Positions 51,944 to 60,429 of a DNA stretch of 64,000 nt are shown here, piece after piece. The translations under genes were made by a program, and so were the position numbers. Under the pieces are notes generated by a model, which made no database searches, had not been told where the DNA came from, and saw only the letters and a program-made list of their open reading frames with translations. How positions within the stretch are numbered: the first letter of the stretch is position 1; each line of letters opens with the position of its first letter. The DNA comes from Paenibacillus sp. V4I7 (lineage in GTDB: Bacteria; Bacillota; Bacilli; Paenibacillales; NBRC-103111): NCBI RefSeq assembly GCF_030817275.1, contig NZ_JAUSZD010000002.1:8034501-8098500 (forward strand), written 5' to 3'.

Positions 51944-52843
51944 ATGGCTAACGATCTGAGGTTCCGGGAGGACGGAACATTTACCATTGTGCAATTCACG
52001 GACTTGCATATTGGAGGCGACAGGGACAATGAAGCGGATTTGCGGACGCTCGCTTTAGTCAGAGCAGTGCTAGCGGCGGAGAAGCCGGATCTCATCGTGT
52101 ATACGGGCGACCTGATTTCAAGCTATGGCGTATCTGACCCTTCCGCATCCTTTCGTAGAGCTATTGCTCCTGCAGTTGAATCTAGCATACCCTGGACGCA
52201 CGTATTCGGTAATCACGATGCCGAGGAAAATGTGACTCGTGAGGAACTGATGGCGATTGCGCTGACACATAAGACTTGCTACTCGCAAGCAGGACCAGCC
52301 GATCTCAGCGGCGTTGGCAATTACATGCTCACAATTCAAAGCGTGGAATCCGAGAATCCGGCTGCTGTGCTTTATTGTCTCGATTCGGGTGCGATGGCGC
52401 CAGAATCGGTCGGTGGTTACGCGTGGATTGCCGCTGATCAGGTGCATTGGTATAAGCAACAATCGCTTGCTCTCCGCGAACGGAGCGGGGCAATACGGCC
52501 TGGTCTCGCGTTTTTCCATATCCCGCTTCCTGAATACAACGATGTATGGAAACTGGGGAAAGTGAGCGGTATCAAGCACGAAGAGGTATGTTGTCCCAAA
52601 CTCAACAGCGGGTTATTTGCTGCAATGGTGGAAATGGGCGATGTGATGGGAACCTTTGTCGGACATGATCATGACAATGATTACTGTGGTACGCTGCATG
52701 ATATTCGGTTATGTTTTGGCCGCGTAACAGGCTATAACACCTACGGAGGCTTACCTCGGGGCGCTCGCGTCATTCGTCTGCAAGAAGGAAGATATTCCTT
52801 TGATACATGGCAGCGTCTAGAAGATGGAGGTGTCTTAAGATGA
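51944..52843 (+). CDS. Calcineurin-type metallophosphoesterase
   Basis: A 299-residue phosphoesterase with the metal ligands of the family in order: FTDLHIGGD (near residue 17), YTGDLIS (near 52), FGNHDAEEN (near 87), HIPLPEY (near 190) and GHDHDND (near 238). The layout resembles Dcr2-like protein or sugar phosphatases. No signal peptide, so cytoplasmic. AAAGGGG lies before the ATG. It is the second phosphoesterase of this cluster and is coupled to the aminopeptidase gene by a four-base overlap. Confidence 0.88.
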   Translation: MANDLRFREDGTFTIVQFTDLHIGGDRDNEADLRTLALVRAVLAAEKPDLIVYTGDLISSYGVSDPSASFRRAIAPAVESSIPWTHVFGNHDAEENVTREELMAIALTHKTCYSQAGPADLSGVGNYMLTIQSVESENPAAVLYCLDSGAMAPESVGGYAWIAADQVHWYKQQSLALRERSGAIRPGLAFFHIPLPEYNDVWKLGKVSGIKHEEVCCPKLNSGLFAAMVEMGDVMGTFVGHDHDNDYCGTLHDIRLCFGRVTGYNTYGGLPRGARVIRLQEGRYSFDTWQRLEDGGVLR

Positions 52844-54333
52844 CCTTTACAGTTGGGGGAGAAAATGCGGCCCAGACTCTTATTATTCCCATCTGCTCAG
52901 ACGACATCGAAGAGATGGGAGCGACTCGCCTTCCTTCGTGGCTGCAAGCCTATTCACTTCTGCCTCATATGGGAGAACGAGGGGAGCTGACTTGGCTTCA
53001 TGGCCGTATTGGAGAGCGGGACGCGCTGCTGGTAGGTTGTGGAGAGGCCTCGCGCCTAGATACGGAACGAATCCGCGAGGCAGCGGGGAATGCAGGACGA
53101 GCGGTTAACAAGCACAAGAAAGAGCGAGCAGCCATTAACTTGGGCGAGCTGCTGAAGCGCTGTGAGCATTCGGTTGCTATTCGCGAAGCGGAAGCAGTAA
53201 CCGCTTGGGTGGAGGGCTGGAAGCTAGGCACCTATGCGTTCGAGGTATATCGAACGAAACAGACCAAGCATGCGGAAGTAAGCTTGCAGTTTCTCACCGA
53301 TGCAGACTTCGAAGAGGAAGCAAGCGATACATTGAATGAAGCGGTACGATGGGGACGCCTCTATGCAGAGGGGGCGATTCTAGCCCGCAATCTCGCGAAT
53401 GAGCCCCCCAATATGCTGCGTCCGAAGACCCTCATCGAGAAGACGATGGTACATTTTGCCCGTACGAAGGTTGAGGCTGTCGTTTATGAAGGGGAGCGTC
53501 TGGAGCAGTTAGGGATGGTCGGCTTGATCGCCGTGGGCAAGGGCAGCAAGTATCCTCCAGCGCTTCTGGAACTGCGTTATTGTACGGATGAGACATTGCC
53601 GCTTACGGCACTTATTGGCAAAGGCATTACTTTTGATACAGGCGGTATCAGTCTAAAGAAGGACTTCGATATCAGCGATATGCGAATGGATATGGCTGGG
53701 GCGGCAGCCGTGATAGGCGCCCTTGATATTCTTGCTGCTGGGGATGTGCAGGCGAACGTCGTTGTGCTTATTGCTGCTGCCGAAAATATGCCAGACGGGG
53801 AGGCACTGCTGCCTGGCGAGCTGCTGCAATATCCGAACGGCATATCGGTTCAAGTGGGCAATACGGATTCGGAAGGCCGCTTGGTACTAGCCGACGCTTT
53901 GATTCATGCTCAGCGCCTTGGGGCAGTGGAAGCCGTTGATATTGCGACCTTGACCTATTCTTGCGGAGCCGCACTAGGTTCCAAGTATGCTGGAATCTGG
54001 GGGCATGACGCAATGGTGGCGGAGATCGTACAAGCGGGGAAGCAAGTTAGCGAAAAAGTATGGCAGCTCCCGCTTGTCGATGAATATGAGGCTTACCTGC
54101 ACAGTGATTATGCGGATATATGCAACATCAGCAGGGTAGGAGAAGCTGGGGCTACGACGGCAGCTTTATTTTTGCGTAAGTTCGTCCAGCCATCGCTGCG
54201 TTGGGCTCATATCGATATGGCGTCTTTAAAGGATGTCTCGTCTGCTCAAGGCTGGCATTCGGCAGGCGCGACCGGTTACGGAGCCCGTTTGCTCGCGCAA
54301 TTTGTGCGCAATCGGAATTCCCGGGATGAGTAG
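52840..54333 (+). CDS. Leucyl aminopeptidase (M17 family)
   Basis: A 497-residue M17 aminopeptidase. The catalytic domain carries Lys and Asp in IGKGITFDTGGISLK (near residue 255), MRMDMAGAAAV with a metal Asp, the family signature NTDSEGRLVLADAL (near residue 338) with metal ligands Asp and Glu, and a general-base Arg region. It removes N-terminal residues from peptides using two metal ions in a hexameric enzyme. The ATG at 52840 overlaps the phosphoesterase stop codon and has GGAGGT 8 bases upstream. Its presence at the end of a sugar-transport cluster is odd: it may process a peptide or aminoacyl part of the imported compound. Confidence 0.9.
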   Translation: MTFTVGGENAAQTLIIPICSDDIEEMGATRLPSWLQAYSLLPHMGERGELTWLHGRIGERDALLVGCGEASRLDTERIREAAGNAGRAVNKHKKERAAINLGELLKRCEHSVAIREAEAVTAWVEGWKLGTYAFEVYRTKQTKHAEVSLQFLTDADFEEEASDTLNEAVRWGRLYAEGAILARNLANEPPNMLRPKTLIEKTMVHFARTKVEAVVYEGERLEQLGMVGLIAVGKGSKYPPALLELRYCTDETLPLTALIGKGITFDTGGISLKKDFDISDMRMDMAGAAAVIGALDILAAGDVQANVVVLIAAAENMPDGEALLPGELLQYPNGISVQVGNTDSEGRLVLADALIHAQRLGAVEAVDIATLTYSCGAALGSKYAGIWGHDAMVAEIVQAGKQVSEKVWQLPLVDEYEAYLHSDYADICNISRVGEAGATTAALFLRKFVQPSLRWAHIDMASLKDVSSAQGWHSAGATGYGARLLAQFVRNRNSRDE

Positions 54334-54434
54334 CAGAAGGCAATACGCTTGAAACGACTCATCATGGAGATGGCAGCCTGGTGGTCCGCGGTGAATCTGC
54401 AGGCGATCCTGAGGGATCTAACGGAGAGCTGAAA

Positions 54435-54468
54435 CCTACTTCCGTTGGATTAATCCAATGGAAGTAGG
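54435..54468. repeat. Palindrome of the TCCATTGGAT family
   Basis: CCTACTTCCGTTGGAT and ATCCAATGGAAGTAGG form a 16-base-arm palindrome with a 2-base centre; the only mismatch is a G-T wobble. Confidence 0.7.
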
Positions 54469-54490
54469 GATTTGGTGGCCTGCAAGTCAA

Positions 54491-54514
54491 TTCCATTGGA
54501 CAATTCCAATGAAA
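54491..54514. repeat. Second palindrome of the TCCATTGGAT family
   Basis: TTCCATTGGA, centre CAAT, TCCAATGAAA: 9 of 10 arm positions pair. It shares the CCATTGGA core with the larger palindrome 23 bases upstream. Confidence 0.6.
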
Positions 54515-54684
54515 GTATGAATTTCGTTTCCACCCCGCACACCTTTCCATCACCTACTGAATAAATTTGGTAACAGGTCATTTACCCTCAAGTGAAAAGA
54601 ATTTCTATACACGTGCTTGAAGCAACCATTGCAGTACTCGTGGGAATTCAGTCTGCCGGTCTGGAACTCAGAGTTGCCCTACCC

Positions 54685-54742
54685 CAAAAAAATGGCCTGT
54701 GACCTGCAGTTCCAGTATGGAACGTACAGATTCACAGGCCAT
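54685..54742 (-). terminator. Terminator of the M23-bactofilin operon
   Basis: On the minus strand an 11-base perfect stem (54732-54742 with 54692-54702, ATGGCCTGTGA) is followed by TTTTTTTGGGG. The 29-base loop contains a further GTTCC/GGAAC stem. Confidence 0.8.
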
Positions 54743-54805
54743 GTACATTTTCATTCACGGTGGTGGCCGTTAGGCCATGTTAGTTTGGGGCAGCCTCTTT
54801 TGATT

Positions 54806-55258
54806 TTAGTTCCCGCCAGAGGCAGCCTGTTGCTCATTTTTCTGCTGTTTATGTGCTTTAGCATCGATGACTTTGCCGTTTCCGCTGCCTTTTTCATTCA
54901 CAGCTGCGAGGTTCATCGCACTGCTTCCTTGAAAAATGCCGCCTTCCTGAATAATGAAGGAGCGGACATCGATATTGCCAACAAGCACGCCGGAGCTGGT
55001 CACGATGAGTTTGCCTTTGGTGTGAATATTGCCTTTCACTTTGCCGGCAACGATGACATCGCGTGCCTGGATGTTGGACTGCACAACAGCGTTCTCACCA
55101 ATGGTGATGTCGCCCGCACACTCAATGTCGCCGTTCATCTGGCCTTCGATGCGTAGGCTGGCTTCGGACATGATTTTACCTTCACAAATGGTACTGCCCC
55201 CAATCAATGTGTCGGTTGTTTTAGTATCAATTTGCTTCGTTCTGGAGCTTCCAAGCAT
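54806..55258 (-). CDS. Bactofilin
   Basis: A 150-residue protein with a central right-handed beta-helix (residues 17-115) made of short repeated strands (IEGQMNGDIECAGDITIG; VKGNIHTKGKLIVTS) flanked by disordered tails, which is the bactofilin layout. Bactofilins polymerise without nucleotides into cytoskeletal filaments that position cell-wall enzymes. It follows an M23 peptidase gene by six bases, a pairing known from other bacteria in which the bactofilin localises the peptidase. Gln/Asn-rich C-terminal tail. Confidence 0.92.
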   Translation of the reverse strand: MLGSSRTKQIDTKTTDTLIGGSTICEGKIMSEASLRIEGQMNGDIECAGDITIGENAVVQSNIQARDVIVAGKVKGNIHTKGKLIVTSSGVLVGNIDVRSFIIQEGGIFQGSSAMNLAAVNEKGSGNGKVIDAKAHKQQKNEQQAASGGN

Positions 55259-55264
55259 TAGGAT

Positions 55265-56269
55265 TCATTCCTTTCTATTGGCAATAAGATAAGGGGAGGG
55301 GTTAATCTGGACGCCGTTCTTATGAACTTCATAATGCAGATGGGAGCCCGTGCTTCGTCCTGTGGAGCCGAGTAGGCCGATCTTTTGGCCTTTCGTTACT
55401 GATTCTCCGCGTTTGACGAGGATTTTATTCAGATGCATATACTTGGTTCGAAGCCCGCGGGAATGATCGACAACAACATAATTGCCAAGTTCGTTGTCAA
55501 AACCGGCCTCTATGACCTTACCCGCCGCAGTTGCAAATACAGAGTCATTGATCTCTCCGTCGAGGTCCAGCCCTGCATGCATGGTCGGTTTAAGTGTAAA
55601 AGGATCTCTACGAATGCCGAATCCCGATGTAATGCTGTGAGTGACCGTTGGCCAGATCGTTGGTGTGATGCTTCGCAGGCGCTCTGCTTCTTTCAGCTTG
55701 GCTTCCGACTCATTCAGATTCACAAGTAGGGCGTTAATATCTCCAACTAACGTAGAAAGCCCTTGTTTGGTGCTGCTGACCAGATGAGAAACATCTTCCG
55801 ATGAAACCGGGATCTCGCTGCCCCCGACGTCAGAGCTGGCATCATCCAGCGGCTCTGGGTTTCGTATAGACAGCTTTTTGCTTGTCCCTTTCGTTCCCTC
55901 CGGCTCACTCATTAACTGAATGACATGATCGAGTTTCTTAATTTCTTCTAACTTCACCTTAAATTCATTCGCTTGCTGGGATAAGTCAATCAAATTGGTT
56001 TGAAGCTGTTCCAGTTCGCTATTTTTAAGTGTAATTTGATTAACCAGTTGGCGTTCTTGTCCATCGAACGTTTGCTGCATGCTGGTTCTCGTTTGATGGG
56101 AGTAGATATTCATTAAGTAAATCGTGACAAAAAATCCAATCAACACGAGCAGGATCAAGCTTGGCACAATATACAGACTACTATGCGGAAGCTTGAATCT
56201 TACGGTTCGGTGGTTGGCGCCCGGAATGATCATTAAGGTGAGTTCTTTTTTACCCCAGATGAATTTCAA
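55265..56269 (-). CDS. Membrane-anchored M23 (LytM-type) peptidase
   Basis: A 334-residue protein: short cytoplasmic N-terminus, membrane helix near residues 31-52, coiled coil near residues 60-105, low-complexity linker, and a C-terminal M23 domain with Zn ligands in MHAGLDLDG (near residue 228) and HLHYEVHKNG (near residue 310). It cuts peptidoglycan cross-links outside the membrane or activates other hydrolases. The start is TTG at 56267-56269, preceded by GGAAGAGGA. Operon with the bactofilin gene. Confidence 0.92.
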   Translation of the reverse strand: MKFIWGKKELTLMIIPGANHRTVRFKLPHSSLYIVPSLILLVLIGFFVTIYLMNIYSHQTRTSMQQTFDGQERQLVNQITLKNSELEQLQTNLIDLSQQANEFKVKLEEIKKLDHVIQLMSEPEGTKGTSKKLSIRNPEPLDDASSDVGGSEIPVSSEDVSHLVSSTKQGLSTLVGDINALLVNLNESEAKLKEAERLRSITPTIWPTVTHSITSGFGIRRDPFTLKPTMHAGLDLDGEINDSVFATAAGKVIEAGFDNELGNYVVVDHSRGLRTKYMHLNKILVKRGESVTKGQKIGLLGSTGRSTGSHLHYEVHKNGVQINPSPYLIANRKE

Positions 56270-56524
56270 CCGATCCTCTTCCTTTCCGTAACAATGTCCC
56301 CCTCCTTGATTCGATTGTATTCGTCAATAGGATGAGTCATGCCTAATTTATTATTTTGCTAGAAAGAGGATGTCGGTCATTCGTATTGCCAACATAAGCA
56401 CTATATGCTATGGGACATACTAAATTTGCCAATCATCCAATCTGTCTTGATCTCAACTTTTCCAATGAAAGTTACGTCTATAAGGTAGATCGATGAGCGA
56501 TTAGAAGTGAAGGGAGTTATCATA

Positions 56525-57721
56525 ATGTTGAGAAAAACAATTACGCTTTTGGCAATAACGCTATTTGCACTTACAGGGTGTGAATCATCCGGAACAACAA
56601 GCGGGCCAGTGAATACTTCAAATTCACCGACACCTAGTTCAGCTATCACGCCACAACCGACAGCTTCGGCTGAAACGCCAGCTCCTAGTTCGACAGCTGT
56701 TCCCAATAAAGGTAATGAAACACCGTCGAAGGTATCGATGAACGGGGTAACAGCGGTAAGGCTGGCTGATGCCAAATCCGGCTGGATCGGCGGCAAAGGT
56801 TGGATCGCACGGACAGACGATGGCGGCGTAAAATGGAAGGTTCAATACGAGGGGACAGGCGACATTAAGCAGTTGTTTGCACTGAATAGTCAAGATGCTT
56901 GGGCGGTTATCGGTGATGAAGGTAAACTGATAAGTACGAAGGATGGAGGTCAGCACTGGACTTCTGTTGGTAAAGTACCGAACCAGGCATTCCTTCATTT
57001 TGTAACGAAGCAGGAAGCATTTAGCGGAAATGCACACACGGTGGATGGAGGCGTGAAATGGACTTCCTTGCAAGTACCCGAGGGCACGAAGGGGGACGCC
57101 TATTTCCATGATAAAAATAATGGATGGGCTGTTAGACAAGTTAAAGATCATATAGAAGTCCAGCGAACACAGGATGGCGGCAAGACATGGAATAAGGTGA
57201 TGTCGCGTAAAACAGCAGCCTCATTAACCGGTGTCGTTATTCGTTCAGCGGGTGCAAACGATGCGTGGGTTGAGCTAATTGGGGAATCAGGAATGACCCA
57301 AACCTCGTATTCGTTGTTTCACACGAAAGACGGAGGGAAGAACTGGCTGACGGTTCTGGCAAACAGCACCGCCGGAGGTGGTCCAGCCCCTGGGTTGCCT
57401 GCGGGTGAGACATCGGGGCCGAAGAACACGGGTGCAAGGCCCGGACCTCTCTACGTCGTGAGTCCAGACGTAGCTTTTATGGGGGGCCAGTGCCCGAGCT
57501 GCGACAAGCCGAACTCCGTCGGGTGGACCAAGGACGGCGGCAAGACATGGGTGAACGGCAAGGAGTCGTTCACAGGTTATGGTGAGCTGCTGTTGGCTAT
57601 GGCAGACATCAATCAAGGCTGGCTCATCACGAATGACAATGAGCAGCCAAGCGTGATGTACACCACCGCTAGCGGTGGTGTCAATTGGAACAAGGTGCAT
57701 ACGTTTGATGCACTGAAATGA
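56525..57721 (+). CDS. YCF48-like beta-propeller lipoprotein
   Basis: A 398-residue lipoprotein: lipobox LTGC (near residue 18), a Ser/Thr/Pro-rich linker (residues 20-65) and a beta-propeller of YCF48/BNR-like blades marked by repeated DGGxxW motifs (TDDGGVKWK, KDGGQHW, QDGGKTWNK, KDGGKNW, KDGGKTWVN). Such surface propellers bind other proteins or glycans; the role here is unknown. The ATG at 56525 with AAGGGAG 8 bases before it is preferred to the one at 56507. A stretch near residues 285-300 is Gly/Pro-rich. Confidence 0.82.
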   Translation: MLRKTITLLAITLFALTGCESSGTTSGPVNTSNSPTPSSAITPQPTASAETPAPSSTAVPNKGNETPSKVSMNGVTAVRLADAKSGWIGGKGWIARTDDGGVKWKVQYEGTGDIKQLFALNSQDAWAVIGDEGKLISTKDGGQHWTSVGKVPNQAFLHFVTKQEAFSGNAHTVDGGVKWTSLQVPEGTKGDAYFHDKNNGWAVRQVKDHIEVQRTQDGGKTWNKVMSRKTAASLTGVVIRSAGANDAWVELIGESGMTQTSYSLFHTKDGGKNWLTVLANSTAGGGPAPGLPAGETSGPKNTGARPGPLYVVSPDVAFMGGQCPSCDKPNSVGWTKDGGKTWVNGKESFTGYGELLLAMADINQGWLITNDNEQPSVMYTTASGGVNWNKVHTFDALK

Positions 57722-57723
57722 AG

Positions 57724-57770
57724 AAGAAGCCTTTCTGGAAGCAGAGCACTGCTGACAGAAAGGCTTCTTT
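57724..57770 (+). terminator. Terminator of the YCF48-like lipoprotein gene
   Basis: AAGAAGCCTTTCTG (57724-57737) pairs with CAGAAAGGCTTCTT (57756-57769), then T; a 14-base stem three bases after the stop codon. Confidence 0.85.
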
Positions 57771-57831
57771 GCAGTTTTATCACCCATGAAATCCCATCCT
57801 CTATACCCCCTGACCTTGTCATCGGCGTAGA

Positions 57832-58032
57832 ATGGTACGTGTAGGTGAGCTCGTGTTTTTCACCACTCCCAAAAGAAAAAATAAAATTGGCATCGACCGT
57901 ATCGGACATGGTGCGGTGTACTTAGGTAACGGCCTTATGCTGCATACCTTCCGCAAGGGCATTGGAGTCACGATATCTGAATTGAATAGTTCTTGGAAAG
58001 AGCGCTTTGTCCAGGCTAAGCGCGTTCTGTAA
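57832..58032 (+). pseudogene. C-terminal fragment of an NlpC/P60 cell-wall hydrolase
   Basis: Sixty-six codons match the second half of an NlpC/P60 domain: VGELVFFTTPK, then GHGAVYLGNGLMLHTF, and VTISELNSSWKERFVQAKRV at the end. The part with the catalytic Cys is missing. The His expected near the GxVxIYLG motif is shifted (IGHGAVYLG), a sign of decay. There is no ribosome site before the ATG. It is a remnant between two cell-wall-related operons. Confidence 0.7.
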
Positions 58033-58051
58033 CTCCTCCAAAAGTTCCACG

Positions 58052-58978
58052 TCATTCTGTCCCGAAGTACTCTTCACCAACTGGAACCCGTTTTGTAGAC
58101 AATACTTCACTTACAGTCCCTACGTGCAATCCTTTATTCTTGACAGCGGTAATCATGCCATCCAAGGCTGAACTTGCTGATCGAGTAGGATGCATGAGTA
58201 TTAAGAAACCATTGTCCGCTTTTGTATTTATTTTATGAATAATGGATTGTGGGCTTGGATTTCTCCAATCTATCGTATCTAACGTCCACAACACCGTATT
58301 CAGCTTCATACTTTGAGCAACTTCTACAGTCTCTTTATCGAAATCACCCGACGGGGGAGCAAACCATCGGTTTTTTACTTGTAGTTCTTGAGAAAGCAGT
58401 TTCTCGGTTTTCGAGATTTCTTGGTAAGCTTGGCTATTGCTTAATTGGCTCATGTTTTTATGAGAATAAGCATGATTGGATAATTCATGACCGCGGTTCA
58501 GGATTTGTTTGGCCGTTGTCACATTTTTTTTAAGCCAAGAACCGTCAAGAAAGAAAGTTGTTTTCACATGATGCTTGTCCAGGGTATCGAGAATAACAGG
58601 GATATATTCATTTCCCCATGCGACATTGATCATGAAAGAAACCATTGGTTTTTGGGGGTTACCGCGATAAATCGGGGCTGCTCCCAACTGATTAAGATGA
58701 ATCTCCGCTGGTATTTCCTTATAAACATAATGAATAGATCTGCCGCCAAGGTTATTCTTGTTCATTTCGTATGTCTTTTGAATATCGACTTCCAGACCAT
58801 TGTAACCAGGGATAGCACCCTCAACACGATCTATTCTGGCGGAAATAGGTAAGATCCGCTTTTTTGGAGCTTCATTCATAATCTCTGTCATGATGGAATC
58901 GCCAGCGGATGCTGTGAATCCGAATAAAACAGGCAGCGTACAAAGGATCAAACAATATCGCAGCTTAACATGTGCCAT
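58052..58978 (-). CDS. YlxY-like polysaccharide deacetylase with degenerate first motif
   Basis: A 308-residue secreted protein with signal peptide (residues 1-26), an N-terminal domain of about 85 residues (ARIDRVEGAIPGYNGLEVD) and a NodB-type deacetylase domain. The usual catalytic TFDDGP is replaced by MINVAWGNEY, while the His pair is kept (LSNHAYSHKNM). APPSGDFDKE (motif 3) and the ILMHPT end motif are recognisable. This combination is as in B. subtilis YlxY, a sporulation-linked relative. It may be a weak or non-catalytic member. The ATG at 58978 is preferred because GGAG precedes it by 8 bases. Confidence 0.85.
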   Translation of the reverse strand: MAHVKLRYCLILCTLPVLFGFTASAGDSIMTEIMNEAPKKRILPISARIDRVEGAIPGYNGLEVDIQKTYEMNKNNLGGRSIHYVYKEIPAEIHLNQLGAAPIYRGNPQKPMVSFMINVAWGNEYIPVILDTLDKHHVKTTFFLDGSWLKKNVTTAKQILNRGHELSNHAYSHKNMSQLSNSQAYQEISKTEKLLSQELQVKNRWFAPPSGDFDKETVEVAQSMKLNTVLWTLDTIDWRNPSPQSIIHKINTKADNGFLILMHPTRSASSALDGMITAVKNKGLHVGTVSEVLSTKRVPVGEEYFGTE

Positions 58979-59027
58979 CGCAAAGCACTCCATTTCATGT
59001 CTCTTTTAGGTTTAGGCATCTCTATGT

Positions 59028-59753
59028 CTAATCAATTTTTACAGGGACAGCCTTGTTATAGTTTAGAAGTTGCGAAACGGTAACCAGCTGATAACCCCTA
59101 CTTTTTAATTCCGGCAAGATGATCTTCAAGGCTGCTATGGTCTGTGTAGGACCTTCAATATAGTCATGAAATAATACAATATTTCCGTTTTTCGCATTCT
59201 TTAATACGCGATTTACAATTGTGTTGACCCCTGGTGTACTCCAATCCTTTGTATCCAATTGCCAACTCCACATAATCAACTTATAGCCTTCTGCTCGAAC
59301 AGCAGCTACAAGTCGTTCGTTATAAAACCCTCCAGGTGGACGAAACAATAGGCAACGTCTTCCTGTTGTGTCATAGATAAGTTCTTCAGTTTGATTAATT
59401 TCTTTTTTGATGTTGTTTTTTTTGCTTAGATAGGCGTGGCTATATGTATGATTAGCTATCTCATGACCCTCACGTAGGGTTTGATTTAGAACGTCAGGAA
59501 ACCGTTTTACTTTATTACCAACAACGAAAAAAGTGGCTCTAGCCTCGTACTGTTTTAGCAGTTTCAGAATCTGAGCTGTGTACTCAGGATGAGGACCATC
59601 GTCGAACGTTAGTGCAATGACTTTTTCATCGGTGGTTATTTCCCAAACGATTTCTCCGCGTGTCTCATAATAAGCTCGATCTTTCTTAGGAGCGGCACTA
59701 GCAGTTGGCTGCATCAAAAATAGACAACTACACAAAATAATAAATATTTTCAT
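59028..59753 (-). CDS. Polysaccharide deacetylase (NodB family, secreted)
   Basis: A 241-residue protein with signal peptide (residues 1-21, ending PTASAAP) and an intact NodB domain: ALTFDDGPHPEYT (near residue 48), IANHTYSHAYL (His pair near 101), FRPPGGFYN (near 140), WQLDTKDWSTPG and ILFHDY-type final motif. It removes acetyl groups from a cell-wall or exopolysaccharide amino sugar; similarity is to PdaB-like sporulation enzymes. AAGGAGA is 7 bases before the ATG. It is 49 bases upstream of the YlxY-like gene on the same strand. Confidence 0.9.
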   Translation of the reverse strand: MKIFIILCSCLFLMQPTASAAPKKDRAYYETRGEIVWEITTDEKVIALTFDDGPHPEYTAQILKLLKQYEARATFFVVGNKVKRFPDVLNQTLREGHEIANHTYSHAYLSKKNNIKKEINQTEELIYDTTGRRCLLFRPPGGFYNERLVAAVRAEGYKLIMWSWQLDTKDWSTPGVNTIVNRVLKNAKNGNIVLFHDYIEGPTQTIAALKIILPELKSRGYQLVTVSQLLNYNKAVPVKID

Positions 59754-59861
59754 GGTGTTCTCCTTTATACAAGTGAGTGACAAAATTATAGTCTCCAATT
59801 AATCGAATCCAATTCAATATAAATTTGGATTGTTTTAGTTCTTAAGGTGATTTTGAGCAAA

Positions 59862-59895
59862 AAAAAGACAGGTTGCGGCCGCAACCTGTCTTTTT
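59862..59895 (-). terminator. Perfect 34-base palindromic terminator
   Basis: The 17-base half-sequence ending in GTTGCGG is repeated inverted without mismatch, flanked by five As and five Ts, so it can act in both directions. It lies 11 bases after the membrane-protein stop codon and ends the four-gene minus operon. Confidence 0.88.
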
Positions 59896-59906
59896 GCACC
59901 ATCTTA

Positions 59907-60404
59907 TTAGTTCTTCGGCTGGTCACCGCCATTACTGCTGTTTCCGGAATTGTTCCCATTCCCGTTTCCATTAAAAAACGTAGTCGTCAATGCACGAATC
60001 TTCTCCATGAATTTCCCGTACCCATATCCGGTAAGAAATGCCACACTGATACGAGCGGCCATCGAGTCTCCGACCTGCAGCAGCAGAATGCCGCTCTCGA
60101 ATAAGACGATGGTAATGATCGCTGATCCAAAGCATAGTATCGGACGCATCAGGTACCAGTACACCCACTGGGTAGTGAGGTCGTGGTAATGCTCATGAAA
60201 CATGCGCAGTCCATACAGCGCTCCGCCTAAAGCTCCCGCAAATCCAAAGCACGCGTACTCGTGATATAGATTTACGTCGACACCGAGCAGTTTCCCCTGA
60301 ACAGAACCGCTGCCCAGCACAGCCATCATCCAGAGGCTGCCGACGAACCAGATAAGCAAATAAGAGAAGATAAACTGCTTGCCGAATCGGTGAAGGGGAT
60401 CCAT
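59907..60404 (-). CDS. Membrane protein of unknown function with Asn/Gly-rich tail
   Basis: A 165-residue protein with four membrane helices (residues 10-30, 50-68, 85-103, 115-130) and an Asn/Gly-rich cytoplasmic or extracellular tail (NGNGNGNNSGNSSNGG). I do not recognise the family. A HEYACFGFAGALGGALYG segment is the most conserved-looking part. It follows the glycosyltransferase gene by 25 bases and is probably the last gene of that operon. GGGCGGTG lies 8 bases before the ATG. Confidence 0.7.
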   Translation of the reverse strand: MDPLHRFGKQFIFSYLLIWFVGSLWMMAVLGSGSVQGKLLGVDVNLYHEYACFGFAGALGGALYGLRMFHEHYHDLTTQWVYWYLMRPILCFGSAIITIVLFESGILLLQVGDSMAARISVAFLTGYGYGKFMEKIRALTTTFFNGNGNGNNSGNSSNGGDQPKN

Positions 60405-60429
60405 AAATAAAACACCGCCCTATACATGG

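Larger units (their letters stand above)
54334..54805. other. Intergenic region of 470 bases with two palindromes and a terminator
   Basis: No credible gene on either strand. It holds two copies of a third palindrome family and the terminator of the bactofilin operon, listed separately. Nothing recognisable was seen in 54520-54680. Confidence 0.7.

Noticed and set aside
52118..52579. 153-residue minus-strand frame inside the metallophosphoesterase gene
   Set aside because: Antisense to a gene with all five metal motifs intact; no ribosome site or family pattern.
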